Assembly: GCA_003598015.1 (NCBI GenBank)
Contig: QZKE01000053.1
Coordinates: 1 to 64,000 of the forward strand
Length of the DNA stretch: 64,000 nt
Origin: Actinomycetota bacterium
GTDB taxonomy: Bacteria; Actinomycetota; Geothermincolia; Geothermincolales; RBG-13-55-18
Reading direction: 5' to 3'
Below, piece after piece: positions 1-8,287 of this stretch. Under the pieces are notes generated by a model. The model searched no databases. It was not told where the DNA came from and was given only the letters and a program-made list of their open reading frames with translations. The stretch's first letter is position 1; the number at the start of each line of letters is the position of its first letter. A program made the position numbers and the translations under genes.

Positions 1-327
1 ACTTCCAGGCGCTGGACACCGTGCCACCGCTCCGCGGCGGCAATGGAAGGCATGTTCATAGCCCGCATGGTCAGAGCCTGAACGGACGCTGCTGGTGCCG
101 GGATGTATAAACCTCCTTACCCGAGGGCGCATGCCCGGTCTGGAGCCGGCGCCCGGACCCGAAGAACAGGCACGATACTGGACCTACCGTGGCGTCAAGC
201 CCGGGAGGGGTTTGTTGTCACTCCGCAGAAATATAATTGGAAACGTGAAGTATATAGTGACTTCGCGCGATCGGGGCGGTTGCCGGTCGTGGTCATATAG
301 TCTCGGATTACGCTTAGGAGGATCAAG
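1..327. other. region upstream of recA with no recognisable gene
   Basis: Short open frames run off the left edge (plus-strand frames stop at 81 and 110), so the 3-prime end of an upstream gene may be present, but the 26 to 35 residues visible are not recognisable. The stretch 211-260 is A+T-rich and has a TATAAT at 232-237, but the nearest -35-like hexamers are too close (11 to 14 nt) for a convincing promoter. I see no GAAC-N4-GTTC type LexA box. Confidence 0.4.
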
Positions 328-1407
328 GTGGAGAAAGACAAGGCTCTGGAGATGGCCCTGACTCAGATCGAACGCCAGTTCGGGAAGGGCTCTATTATGA
401 AACTCGGCCAGGACAACCATCGTTTTCAAATCGCCGCGATACCCACGGGCGCCCTCTCCCTCGACCTGGCGCTAGGCATAGGCGGGGTACCGCGGGGAAG
501 GGTGGTGGAGATCTTTGGCCCGGAATCCTCGGGGAAGACGACGCTGGCATTGCACATCATAGCGGAGGCGCAGAAAACGGGCGGCATAGCCGCGTTCATC
601 GATGCCGAACACGCGTTGGACCCCGGTTATTCCAGGGCACTGGGAGTAGACGTCGATGAGCTGCTCATATCTCAACCCGACACCGGCGAACAGGCATTGG
701 AGATAGCGGAGATGCTGGTGCGCAGCGGGGCATTGGACGTCGTGGTCATAGACTCCGTGGCCGCGCTGGTACCGCGCCTCGAGATAGAGGGGGAGATGGG
801 CGATGCCCATGTCGGCCTCCAGGCGAGGCTGATGTCACAGGCCTTACGCAAGCTGGCCGGAACCATAAACAAGTCTAATACCACGGCCATCTTCATCAAC
901 CAGCTACGGGAGAAGATAGGGGTGATGTTCGGCAGCCCGGAGACGACTCCGGGGGGGAGGGCGCTTAAATTCTATGCCTCCGTACGGCTTGATATCCGAA
1001 AGATCGACAGTATCAAGCAGGGTGCCGAGATCGTCGGCAACCAGGTGAGGGTGAAGGTGGTCAAGAACAAGATGGCGCCCCCCTTCAGAAAAGCGGAATT
1101 CGATATCATGTACGGAGAGGGCATATCCACGCAAGGCAACATCCTGGACCTCGCAGTAGAGAACGGCCTGGTGAAGAAGAGCGGCGCATGGTACACCTAC
1201 GGGGAAGACCAGCTCGGCCAGGGGAGGGAAAACGCCAAGCAGTATCTCATAGATAATCCGGCGATAAACAAGGAATTGGATTTGAAGTTGAGGGAGATGC
1301 TCAGCCTTCCCCGGGCGGAGGCCCAGATCATCCAGGCCGAAGGCGAGCCTCAGGAGGTAGGCAACGGAAAAGCCATTCAGGAGGTAGGCAACGGAAAAGC
1401 CATGTAA
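328..1407 (+). CDS. recA: recombinase RecA
   Basis: RecA binds single-stranded DNA, drives ATP-dependent homologous strand exchange and stimulates LexA self-cleavage. The 359-residue product has the normal family length: a short N-terminal helix ending GKGSIMKLG, Walker [10 protein letters not shown] near residue 66, the MAW-like EALDP region, Walker [11 protein letters not shown] near 140, and the L2/[11 protein letters not shown] region near 200. The GTG start is set by AGGAGG at 316-321, six bases upstream. recX follows 46 bp later, as in most bacteria. The C-terminal tail is odd: it ends in two perfect copies of QEVGNGKA encoded by a 27-bp tandem duplication. Identity is certain; only the tail is unusual. 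Confidence 0.98.
   Translation: MEKDKALEMALTQIERQFGKGSIMKLGQDNHRFQIAAIPTGALSLDLALGIGGVPRGRVVEIFGPESSGKTTLALHIIAEAQKTGGIAAFIDAEHALDPGYSRALGVDVDELLISQPDTGEQALEIAEMLVRSGALDVVVIDSVAALVPRLEIEGEMGDAHVGLQARLMSQALRKLAGTINKSNTTAIFINQLREKIGVMFGSPETTPGGRALKFYASVRLDIRKIDSIKQGAEIVGNQVRVKVVKNKMAPPFRKAEFDIMYGEGISTQGNILDLAVENGLVKKSGAWYTYGEDQLGQGRENAKQYLIDNPAINKELDLKLREMLSLPRAEAQIIQAEGEPQEVGNGKAIQEVGNGKAM
1351..1404 (+). repeat. 27-bp tandem duplication at the 3-prime end of recA
   Basis: Two direct copies of a 27-bp unit (1351-1377 and 1378-1404) differ only in the last base and end at the recA stop codon. Each copy encodes QEVGNGKA plus I or M and contains CAGGAGG, which resembles a Shine-Dalgarno core. 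The unit keeps frame, so it simply lengthens the flexible RecA tail. Confidence 0.9.
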
Positions 1408-1453
1408 GTATAGCGGTTCCGAACCAGCGAGAAGGCGTGTTGTCAACAAGGCA

Positions 1454-1933
1454 ATGAAACTGCTTTCCTACCGCGCTCACAGTATGCACGAACTCACATT
1501 CAAGCTGCGTAAGGGGGGCTTCTCCACAGCGGTTATCGAGGAAGCAGTTGCGGAACTCGAAGATAGAGGCCTGCTCGATGATACCCGCCTGGCCCGGGAT
1601 GCCGTTACGGGCGGCCAGAGGGCGGGCAGAAGCCGCGCGAGGATATACGCCGACCTGCGCAGGCGAGGCATAGCCAGGGAGGACGCCGAAGTTGCCTTGC
1701 AGGACTGCTTCGACCCCGAGGAAGAACTGAAAACCGTTGCAGGCTTCATGCGCAAGAGCCTGTCGGGATCACCCGCCACGGTCGGCAGCGAGGAAATCGA
1801 TAAAACCGCCCGCAGGTTGTTCAAAAGGGGCTTTTCGGCCTCTGCCATAGCCGGCGCACTCGAAGGCCTTCACCCTGGCGAGGGGGGCTGTCACGTGCCC
1901 CATTTTCTTGACAGTGATAATCAGCTCTCCTAG
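1454..1933 (+). CDS. recX: regulatory protein RecX
   Basis: RecX modulates RecA by binding within the filament groove. The 159-residue product has the three-helix repeats of the family: LSYRAHSMHELTFKLRKGGF and GLLDDTRLARDAV, then the second repeat SRARIYADLRRRGI, and a final KTARRLFKRGFSASAI repeat. In-frame codons back to a stop at 1385 contain no ATG, GTG or TTG, so ATG 1454 is the first possible start, although its ribosome-binding site is weak. It is probably co-transcribed with recA. A near-consensus promoter lies over its last codons (1908-1936), with the recX stop codon forming part of the -10 hexamer. Confidence 0.88.
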   Translation: MKLLSYRAHSMHELTFKLRKGGFSTAVIEEAVAELEDRGLLDDTRLARDAVTGGQRAGRSRARIYADLRRRGIAREDAEVALQDCFDPEEELKTVAGFMRKSLSGSPATVGSEEIDKTARRLFKRGFSASAIAGALEGLHPGEGGCHVPHFLDSDNQLS

Positions 1934-1936
1934 AAT
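1908..1936 (+). promoter_or_regulatory. near-consensus housekeeping promoter overlapping the recX stop codon
   Basis: TTGACA (1908-1913), exactly 17 bp, then TAGAAT (1931-1936). The predicted transcript starts near 1943 and would run through the structured leader into rny, or stop at the terminator at 2061-2086. Confidence 0.8.
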
Positions 1937-1942
1937 TGAATC

Positions 1943-2086
1943 AGGCCTAAGGATATTGATCGATATCCAAGCGTTTTATCGCTTGTTGGATATACCGTAA
2001 GGAGCGAGAAGAGCTGATTAAACGGTAATTACGGTATATATAAACTATCGATATAGCCTTAAGCCGAGCTGGATCTCGGCTTTTTT
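1943..2086 (+). ncRNA. candidate attenuator leader or small RNA upstream of rny
   Basis: About 144 nt lie between a near-consensus promoter and an intrinsic terminator. Visible pairings are: GGCCTAAGG (1944-1952) with CCTTAAGCC (2057-2065, one mismatch); ATATCCAA (1963-1970) with TTGGATAT (1986-1993), extended by GCG/CGC; and TACCGT (1993-1998) with ACGGTA (2031-2036), the last two sharing one base. The 3-prime strand of the long-range stem shares bases 2061-2065 with the terminator, so the two folds exclude each other, as in transcriptional attenuators and riboswitches. I do not recognise a known riboswitch core. It could be a leader of rny or a free-standing small RNA. Structure is seen in sequence; function is inference. 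Confidence 0.6.
2061..2086 (+). terminator. intrinsic terminator between recX and rny
   Basis: Perfect 8-bp stem AAGCCGAG/CTCGGCTT with a 6-nt loop, running directly into six T residues. It lies 57 bp before the rny start codon, so it would attenuate rny unless the upstream strand 1944-1952 captures its left arm. Confidence 0.88.
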
Positions 2087-2142
2087 ACGTTGTAGATCGG
2101 GGTCTCAACCCCGGGTTTATATATATGAAGGGAGGAATGGAA

Positions 2143-3678
2143 ATGTTAATCGCGATAATCGCAGGTATTGTGGCCCTGGTTATCGGAGTAATAGCGGGTT
2201 TCTTGGCTCGCAAGTATATGGCTGAAGCAAAGATATCGTCCGCGGAGGAAGAAGCAAAGCGGGTACTTCAAGATGCGGAGAAGTCTTCGGAGGCCAAGAA
2301 ACGTGAAGCTTTACTTGAGGCTAAAGATGAGATATTCACGATGCGCAACGACGCGGAACGCGATATCAAGAACCGCCGTAACGAACTGCAGCGTTTCGAG
2401 CGAAGGCTCCTGCAGAGAGAGGAGCAGATAGACAACCGCTCGGACAACCTCGAGAAGAAAGAGAAGTCGATCTCGGCAAAGGAGAACGAGGTCCAGGGGC
2501 TACGTTCCGAGGCGCAAAAGATCCTGGCGAAGGAGAAGGAACAGCTCGAGAAGGTGGCCGGTTTGTCCAAAGACGAAGCGAAACAGCTTCTCTTGAAGCA
2601 GGTGGAGGAGGAGACGAAGAGGGAAGCCGCCCAGGTCATCAAGAAGATCGAGAACCGCCTGCGCGATGAAGCCGAGAAAAAGGCGAAGAACATCATCGCC
2701 AATGCCATTCAGAGATGCGCATCCGACCATGTGGCCGAGACCACCGTCTCCGTGGTGCCGCTCCCCAGCGACGAGATGAAGGGGAGGATAATCGGGAGGG
2801 AAGGCCGTAACATCCGCACCTTCGAGACGCTGACCGGGATCAACCTGATCATCGACGACACGCCGGAGGCCGTTATTCTCTCGAGTTTCGACCCAGTCAG
2901 ACGCGAGGTAGCCCGCCTCACCCTGGAGAGGCTGATAACCGACGGACGTATCCAGCCGGCACGCATCGAGGAGATGTACGACAAGTCAAAGGCCGAGGTG
3001 GATGCGGAGATCAAAGAAGTAGGGGAACAGGCCGTATTCGATGTCGGCCTGCACGGCGTCAACCACGAGCTCATGAAGGTGCTAGGCCGCTTGAAGTACC
3101 GTACCAGCTACGGCCAGAACGTTTTGAAGCATTCCGTAGAGGTCGCCCACCTCGCGGGTCTCATGGCCGCGGAGCTGGGAACGGATATCAAGCTAGCCAA
3201 GCGAGCGGGACTCCTGCACGATATCGGCAAGGCCATCGACCACGAGGTAGAGGGTTCTCACGCCATAATCGGAGCGGAACTCGCCAAACGGCTCAAAGAA
3301 GGCGATCCGGTTATCCACGCCATCGAGGCGCACCATGAAGAGGTCGAGGCGAGGTCCATCGAGGCGGTGCTCGTGCAGGCGGCGGACGCAATAAGTGCCG
3401 CCAGGCCGGGAGCGCGCAGAGAGACCCTGGAGAGCTACATCAAGCGCCTGGAGAAGCTGGAGACCATCGCCGATTCCTTCGAGGGCGTTGACGGATCATA
3501 TGCCCTCCAGGCCGGTCGCGAGATACGGGTCATGGTCAAATCGGATATCATAGACGACCTCGGATGCGTGACCCTCTCCAGGGAGATCGCCAGGCAGATA
3601 GAGGACGAGCTCGAATACCCCGGACAGATAAAGATCACGGTGGTAAGAGAGAAGCGCGTGGTGGATTACGCCAAATAG
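2143..3678 (+). CDS. rny: ribonuclease Y
   Basis: RNase Y is the membrane-anchored endoribonuclease that initiates mRNA decay in many bacteria lacking RNase E-centred turnover. The product has an N-terminal transmembrane helix ([20 protein letters not shown]), a long charged coiled coil to about residue 190, a KH domain around [15 protein letters not shown], and an HD phosphohydrolase domain with H and HDIGK ([12 protein letters not shown]), giving the usual 510 or so residues. ATG 2143 is preferred because GGGAGG (2130-2135) sits seven bases upstream; in-frame ATGs at 2125 and 2137 are on or before that site. The attenuator-like leader upstream suggests regulated or autoregulated expression. 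Confidence 0.97.
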   Translation: MLIAIIAGIVALVIGVIAGFLARKYMAEAKISSAEEEAKRVLQDAEKSSEAKKREALLEAKDEIFTMRNDAERDIKNRRNELQRFERRLLQREEQIDNRSDNLEKKEKSISAKENEVQGLRSEAQKILAKEKEQLEKVAGLSKDEAKQLLLKQVEEETKREAAQVIKKIENRLRDEAEKKAKNIIANAIQRCASDHVAETTVSVVPLPSDEMKGRIIGREGRNIRTFETLTGINLIIDDTPEAVILSSFDPVRREVARLTLERLITDGRIQPARIEEMYDKSKAEVDAEIKEVGEQAVFDVGLHGVNHELMKVLGRLKYRTSYGQNVLKHSVEVAHLAGLMAAELGTDIKLAKRAGLLHDIGKAIDHEVEGSHAIIGAELAKRLKEGDPVIHAIEAHHEEVEARSIEAVLVQAADAISAARPGARRETLESYIKRLEKLETIADSFEGVDGSYALQAGREIRVMVKSDIIDDLGCVTLSREIARQIEDELEYPGQIKITVVREKRVVDYAK

Positions 3679-3692
3679 ACTTCAAAGACATG

Positions 3693-3713
3693 GGGCGGGC
3701 GCAATGCCCGCCC
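3693..3713 (+). terminator. GC-rich hairpin after rny
   Basis: A perfect 8-bp stem, GGGCGGGC/GCCCGCCC, with a 5-nt loop begins 15 nt after the rny stop. No T tract follows, so it is either a U-less terminator of the type common in high-GC genomes or an mRNA 3-prime stabiliser. Confidence 0.6.
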
Positions 3714-3815
3714 TGGCGTTGGCACTCGAATATATAACCGCGCGGCCGGAAGCAACACCCTTCCTCTCTTTGTGCATACCTCGACGGCAAGCGGACAAAG
3801 GTATGCGGAACCTTC

Positions 3816-3824
3816 TGATATAAT
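3816..3824 (+). promoter_or_regulatory. extended -10 promoter for the GHKL ATPase gene
   Basis: TGATATAAT is a perfect extended -10 (TGnTATAAT). There is no good -35, which is typical of this promoter class. It lies about 90 bp before the next gene. Confidence 0.55.
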
Positions 3825-3912
3825 CGTTCTACCCGTCAAAAACGTTCAGGTAAAAGGTCGGCTTGCCGAGATGGAGTATAAAGAGAACTAACGTCTAGAC
3901 GGGACGGGAAAA

Positions 3913-5028
3913 TTGACCACGGGGAATAACAGCGAAAAAGACGGACTCCTCGATTTCGTCCGCAGGTTTACGGACCACGACACCTTCACCGTTGAAGAAG
4001 AGCTGGGACACGGTTATGTAAGGCTGAAGGTAACCGAGGCCGAACGACGCCAGGCGCTGCAGGATATACGCTGCGTCGAGGACGTCGTCAAAGAGCTGGT
4101 GCGCAATGCGCGTGACGCGGGCGCCACCGGCGTTTATGTTACCTTCCAGAAGGAGAGAGGCCGCTGGCGGAATATCACCGTTCTGGATAACGGCAGGGGA
4201 ATACCACAAGGCCTGCACCGAAAGATATTCGAGGCCAGGGTAACCTCTAAGGTGCGGGACGTCGTGGAGGATCGCTTCGGCGTGCATGGCAGGGGAATGG
4301 CCCTTTTCTCCATCAAGCAGGTCGCCGACGACATCCAGCTGGTGCGTTCCGAGGAAAGCCGCGGTACCATAATCCACACGCGCATCGATACCACGAAGCT
4401 ACCTGAGAAAAAGGATCAATCCACCTTCCCCAGGCTGGAGAGCGACGATGAGGGCAAGATCGCCATCGCAGGCGGCCCGCACAACGTGCCGCGGGTCCTG
4501 ACGGAACTGGCGCTCAGCTCCGACGGGCTGAATATCTTCCTGGGATCCAACGCCGAGATACTGTCCACCCTCTACCATGATTCCGTGGAACTGCGCAAGA
4601 CTTGGGCCGCGGGAGAGGATGATGTCAGCCGGCCGGTATGGTTCGAGCTTGGAGGCATCAAGGAGGGGCGAATGCTGCACGGCTTCTGTGCGAACCAGCT
4701 CGGCCTTTGCGTCTCCGAGCGCAACGCCTTCCGCATACTCGAGCTGGAGATAAACCCCCTCATGAGCATCAACGAGCTCGTGCGCGAGGGTAGCATCGCC
4801 CTGCCGGCGAGACGGGCGGACCTGCACCGTCAACCGCGGGATAATTGGAGCGACCATCTAGCCCGCCGCCTGAACCAGGATGATATATCCCGTATCAGCG
4901 ATTCGCTGCAACTGGTCTTCGAGGACATAGGTGGGAAATATTACCTGCAGGCCGAGGCACCTGTGATCAAGAGACGCAAGAACCGCATTATCATCTCCCT
5001 GGGGCTGCACGAAAAGGAAGATGGCTGA
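3913..5028 (+). CDS. GHKL-fold ATPase of unknown function
   Basis: The N-terminal half is a Bergerat (GHKL) ATP-binding domain of the MutL/Hsp90/histidine-kinase superfamily: N-box VKELVRNARDAGAT near residue 60, G1 box LDNGRGI near 95, and G2 box GVHGRGMALFSIKQ near 120. There is no His-kinase dimerisation domain, no topoisomerase or MutL C-terminal domain and no membrane segment. The C-terminal 200 residues are not recognisable to me. The TTG start at 3913 has only a weak GGGA element before it. It sits between rny and spoVS, in the recA-rny-spoVS-miaB neighbourhood, so a role in nucleic-acid metabolism or development is possible but unproven. Confidence 0.75.
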   Translation: MTTGNNSEKDGLLDFVRRFTDHDTFTVEEELGHGYVRLKVTEAERRQALQDIRCVEDVVKELVRNARDAGATGVYVTFQKERGRWRNITVLDNGRGIPQGLHRKIFEARVTSKVRDVVEDRFGVHGRGMALFSIKQVADDIQLVRSEESRGTIIHTRIDTTKLPEKKDQSTFPRLESDDEGKIAIAGGPHNVPRVLTELALSSDGLNIFLGSNAEILSTLYHDSVELRKTWAAGEDDVSRPVWFELGGIKEGRMLHGFCANQLGLCVSERNAFRILELEINPLMSINELVREGSIALPARRADLHRQPRDNWSDHLARRLNQDDISRISDSLQLVFEDIGGKYYLQAEAPVIKRRKNRIIISLGLHEKEDG

Positions 5029-5208
5029 TAAGGGACGGCCCGGCCCGCAGGGATACCAGGTACCATGTCATGCCGGCAGAGAGTCTCCCGGACGAACCAT
5101 GCATGCAGCCGTTCGAGGCTTTAACAAAGGTTTCGGATAATATATCATTAATTCTTATCTGGGGATGTCGGTGTTGTAACAGAGAAAAAGCAAGGGGAGG
5201 AGCATTAG

Positions 5209-5472
5209 ATGATGGAAGTGCTTAAAGTATCCTCGAAGTCGAACCCCAATTCCGTTGCCGGAGCGCTGGCGGGAGTCCTGCGCGAAACCGGCAGCGCGGA
5301 GATCCAGGTCATCGGGGCGGGCGCTCTGAACCAGGCCGTAAAGGCGATCGCCATTGCCAGGGGATTCGTGGCGCCGAGCGGCATAGACCTGGTATGCATA
5401 CCCGCATTCACGGATATAATCATCGATGGCGAGGAGAGGACGGCCATCAAGCTTTCCGTCGAGTCGAGATAG
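5209..5472 (+). CDS. spoVS: stage V sporulation protein S (SpoVS, Alba-like)
   Basis: The 87-residue product matches the very conserved SpoVS family almost throughout: EVLKVSSKSNPNSVAGALAG, GALNQAVKAIAIARGFVAPSG and CIPAFTDI. SpoVS is a small dimeric Alba-fold protein needed for late sporulation steps in Bacillus but found in many non-sporeformers. Two ATGs (5209, 5212) are possible after GGGGAGGAG at 5194-5202; the family normally begins MEVLKV, which corresponds to 5212. Its position near rny and miaB repeats a conserved arrangement known from Firmicutes. A spore cycle cannot be deduced from this gene alone. Confidence 0.95.
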   Translation: MMEVLKVSSKSNPNSVAGALAGVLRETGSAEIQVIGAGALNQAVKAIAIARGFVAPSGIDLVCIPAFTDIIIDGEERTAIKLSVESR

Positions 5473-5538
5473 GACCCGCAACGGACAGCGACGAGACAGA
5501 CGCGGCACAGAGATGCGGTCCCGGGACGAGGAGGCACT

Positions 5539-5946
5539 ATGAGCGTGCTTAAAATCATTTTTCTGGTGATTGCCATTATCACCGTCCCGCTCTTGACCGT
5601 TTTCCTCATCCGCCTCGCCCTCAAGATCAGCCGTAGCGTCGAACGCATGAACCGCACGCTCGACGATGCCAGGCCTCAATTCATCATGTTGCTGGCCAAC
5701 CTCAACCAGACCGTCGAGGACGTGAACGACGAGCTGGAAAGGGTGGGGCAGATGACGGGAGAGGCTCAGGCGATGCTCGAACTCACCGAATCGAGCTTGC
5801 GTGCCGTGGATGAAGCCCTGCGCTCTCCGGTTGCACGCTTTGGGGGGATGCTCGCCGGGTTTGCCACTACCACCCTGCTTTTCCGCGGCATCTCACACCG
5901 CTTATCTCCACGAGGCAGGAAACCCCGGGGAGGGAGAGGAACATAG
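5539..5946 (+). CDS. DUF948-like single-pass membrane protein
   Basis: 135 residues begin with a transmembrane helix (LKIIFLVIAIITVPLLTVFLI), followed by an amphipathic helical stretch typical of DUF948 proteins (SVERMNRTLDDARPQF, LNQTVEDVNDELERV, LELTESSLRAVDEAL), then a second hydrophobic patch and a basic, glycine-rich tail. The cytoplasmic or periplasmic role of the family is unknown. The start follows GAGGAGG well. The stop codon TAG overlaps the ATA that appears to start the next gene, so the two are probably translationally coupled. Confidence 0.75.
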   Translation: MSVLKIIFLVIAIITVPLLTVFLIRLALKISRSVERMNRTLDDARPQFIMLLANLNQTVEDVNDELERVGQMTGEAQAMLELTESSLRAVDEALRSPVARFGGMLAGFATTTLLFRGISHRLSPRGRKPRGGRGT

Positions 5947-6719
5947 CCGAGTTCATCCTCTCCACCGCATCCCTTTACAATTTCGAACTGCGTGAAGCGT
6001 TCAGGCTGGCGTGCGATGCCGGATTCCATGGTGTCGAGCTGATGGTCACCAAGCGCGAGGAGAGCCAATCCATTCCCCTGGTGCAGGAGTTGGTCCAGGA
6101 GACCGGCATAAAGGTCAGGAGCATCCATGCCCCCTTTCTCCTGGCCGCAAAGAAAGTCTGGGGCGGTCCGCAGGAGAAGATTGCCGTTTCCATAGACATG
6201 GCGCACGCACTGCATGCAGACGTGGTCGTTATCCATCTTCCTTATTTCTGGCAATGGGGTTATGCGCGTTGGGCACGGCATCACCTCAACGACTATTCAC
6301 GCAGGAGCGATGTTATCGTGGCCATGGAAAACGCGATGCATGTCTACCTGTACCGTCCGTTCAACCTCAGCCTCTTCAACTCACTGCAGGATATCCGCTG
6401 TTTTGACAACCTGGTATTCGATACGAGCCACTTCGCGATCGCTGGCGTGAATATATTCCGGGCCTGGGAGGAACTGCGCGGCCACGTAAGGCACATACAC
6501 CTGTCGAACAACTACCTCAAGGGATTTGACGACCACGCTCTCCCCTTTGAAGGCCGGCTCCCCCTGGACCGCTTTCTCCAGATGCTGCATGCTGATGGAT
6601 TCGAGGGCAAGATCGCCCTGGAGCTTGGCCCTGGTCCCCTGGAAGCACGCCTGGGGAGAGAGCGCATCGTATACAACCTGCGCCGCAGCCTCGCTTACTG
6701 CCTCGACAATTACGCCTGA
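5943..6719 (+). CDS. sugar-phosphate isomerase/epimerase-like TIM-barrel protein (apparent ATA start)
   Basis: This is a xylose-isomerase-like/AP-endonuclease-2-like barrel: strand-helix pair ILSTASLYNFELREAFRLAC, then HAPF, VVIHLPYF, MENAM, VFDTSHFAIAG, HIHLSNN and ALELGPGPLEA, which supply the usual His, Glu and Asp metal ligands. The first ATG in frame (6042) would remove the first beta-alpha unit, so the true start must be upstream. In-frame codons contain no ATG, GTG or TTG; ATA at 5943 follows AGGGAGAGG by three bases and overlaps the upstream stop (ATAG). The substrate is unknown. Confidence 0.75.
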   Translation: MAEFILSTASLYNFELREAFRLACDAGFHGVELMVTKREESQSIPLVQELVQETGIKVRSIHAPFLLAAKKVWGGPQEKIAVSIDMAHALHADVVVIHLPYFWQWGYARWARHHLNDYSRRSDVIVAMENAMHVYLYRPFNLSLFNSLQDIRCFDNLVFDTSHFAIAGVNIFRAWEELRGHVRHIHLSNNYLKGFDDHALPFEGRLPLDRFLQMLHADGFEGKIALELGPGPLEARLGRERIVYNLRRSLAYCLDNYA

Positions 6720-6815
6720 AGCAAGGCGATCCAAGCCGGTTGCGATCCCTGGATTTCGCAGTGGCTGCAACCTCGGTGCGGCGATCGTTCACACCGGATG
6801 AAAACAGGTGATCTC

Positions 6816-6844
6816 CTTACAGGAGCCCCGCACTCTATTACAAT
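6816..6844 (+). promoter_or_regulatory. promoter giving a leaderless miaB transcript
   Basis: CTTACA (6816-6821; 4 of 6 match to TTGACA), 17 bp, then TACAAT (6839-6844). Initiation seven or eight bases downstream would fall at 6851-6852, on the ATG chosen for miaB, so the message would have no leader. Confidence 0.5.
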
Positions 6845-6851
6845 AGCTGGT

Positions 6852-8168
6852 ATGGAGAAGATGACATACGCTCTGATCACCTTCGGCTGCCAGATGAATC
6901 TGCACGATGCCGAGCGCATACGTGGAGCGCTGCATGCGCGGGGGTGGAGTGAATGCGAACCCCGATATGCCGAGGCCGTGATCTTGCTGACCTGCTGCGT
7001 TCGGGAAAGCGCCGAACGCAAGCTGTACGGCCGGCTTTCCTCGCTCAAGCCCCTCAAGGAGAAACGGGATACGATCATCGCCGTGGGCGGGTGCCTGGCG
7101 CAGAAGGAGGGGACACGCCTCATCGCGCAAGCCCCTTACGTGGACGTGGTGTTCGGCACTCACCAGTATCCGCACATCGCCGATCTCCTGGAACAGGCTG
7201 GCGGAGGAGCCGTTTGCTCTACCGCATTGAGCGGGGTGCGGATCTCGGGGATTCCTTGCAGTCGTCTTGAGGAATTTCGCGCCTGGATCACCATCACCCA
7301 CGGGTGCGACAACTTCTGCTCCTATTGTATCGTTCCATACGTGCGCGGCAGTGAGGTGAGCCGTCCCCTGGAGGATGTCGCGGAGGAAGTGGGCGCCCAT
7401 GTCGCCGAGGGCGTCAGGGAGATCAACCTGCTGGGGCAGAACGTGGACTCCTATCGACGCAAGGAGGAGGGGAAGAGCCGTTTCGCCGATCTTCTGAGGC
7501 TCCTGGGGAGCAGGTACCCGGAGGCGTGGATTCGCTTTACGACTTCCCATCCCCGCGATTTCGACCTTGCCATCGTGCGATCCATCGCCGAGACCGCGAA
7601 CGTCTGCGAGTACGTGCACCTGCCGCTGCAGGCCGGCTCCGACCGCATACTCGCCGCTATGAACCGCGGTTATCGCCGGGCCGAATATCAGGTCAAGGTG
7701 GACGAGCTGCGCAGATGCGTGCCGGGAGTATCGCTGACGACCGACGTGATCGTGGGGTTCCCGGGCGAGTCCGAGGAGGACTTCGCGGCAACGCTGGAGA
7801 TGCTGGAATTGTGCCGTTTCGATGGCGCTTTTACCTTTCTGTATAACCCCCGCGAGATGACGGCCGCCGCCGATCTTCCCGATGATGTCGACGCAAGGGT
7901 GAAACAGGACCGCTTGAGAAGGGTGATGGAGATCTCGCGCAGGCTGACCTCCGCAAGCCTGCGTGGCGAGGTGGGTTCCGAGCAGACCGTGTTGGTGCAC
8001 GGGCCCAGCCGCAAGGACCCGCGCCGCTGGTCTGCCCGCACCCGCAATAACAAACTGGTTCATTTCCAGCGTGGGGAGGTGAATCTCACCGGCGTTTTCG
8101 CGCGCGTGGAGATCACCGCTGCGGGCAGCTGGAGCCTGCATGGCGAGTTGAAGGAGATCCTCGGCTGA
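6852..8168 (+). CDS. miaB: tRNA-2-methylthio-N6-dimethylallyladenosine synthase MiaB
   Basis: MiaB adds the 2-methylthio group to i6A37 of tRNAs reading UNN codons, using two 4Fe-4S clusters and SAM. The N-terminal UPF0004 domain has the three auxiliary-cluster cysteines (TFGCQMN, LTCCVRE, GGCLAQ); the radical-SAM motif is CDNFCSYC in THGCDNFCSYCIVPYVRG; a C-terminal TRAM domain follows. The length suits MiaB rather than RimO or MtaB. A start at ATG 6852 (or 6861) matches the family start near KTFGCQMN; the track start at 6798 adds 18 residues not expected in the family. miaA, whose product makes the i6A substrate, lies three genes downstream. Confidence 0.93.
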   Translation: MEKMTYALITFGCQMNLHDAERIRGALHARGWSECEPRYAEAVILLTCCVRESAERKLYGRLSSLKPLKEKRDTIIAVGGCLAQKEGTRLIAQAPYVDVVFGTHQYPHIADLLEQAGGGAVCSTALSGVRISGIPCSRLEEFRAWITITHGCDNFCSYCIVPYVRGSEVSRPLEDVAEEVGAHVAEGVREINLLGQNVDSYRRKEEGKSRFADLLRLLGSRYPEAWIRFTTSHPRDFDLAIVRSIAETANVCEYVHLPLQAGSDRILAAMNRGYRRAEYQVKVDELRRCVPGVSLTTDVIVGFPGESEEDFAATLEMLELCRFDGAFTFLYNPREMTAAADLPDDVDARVKQDRLRRVMEISRRLTSASLRGEVGSEQTVLVHGPSRKDPRRWSARTRNNKLVHFQRGEVNLTGVFARVEITAAGSWSLHGELKEILG

Positions 8169-8287
8169 TGCATATACAAGGACGTGCGGGTTTTCCTCCA
8201 ACTGCAGCGGGGTATCCTATAAGCGTCGGGACGTTTATGTTTTAAAGGCGAGCCGGCACTTCGTGACGGCGCTACGGAGGTGATCGC

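Noticed and set aside
95-429. Short ORFs on both strands before recA (88, 65 and 81 residues)
   Set aside because: They overlap the recA leader, mix frames, and show no ribosome-binding site or conserved sequence.
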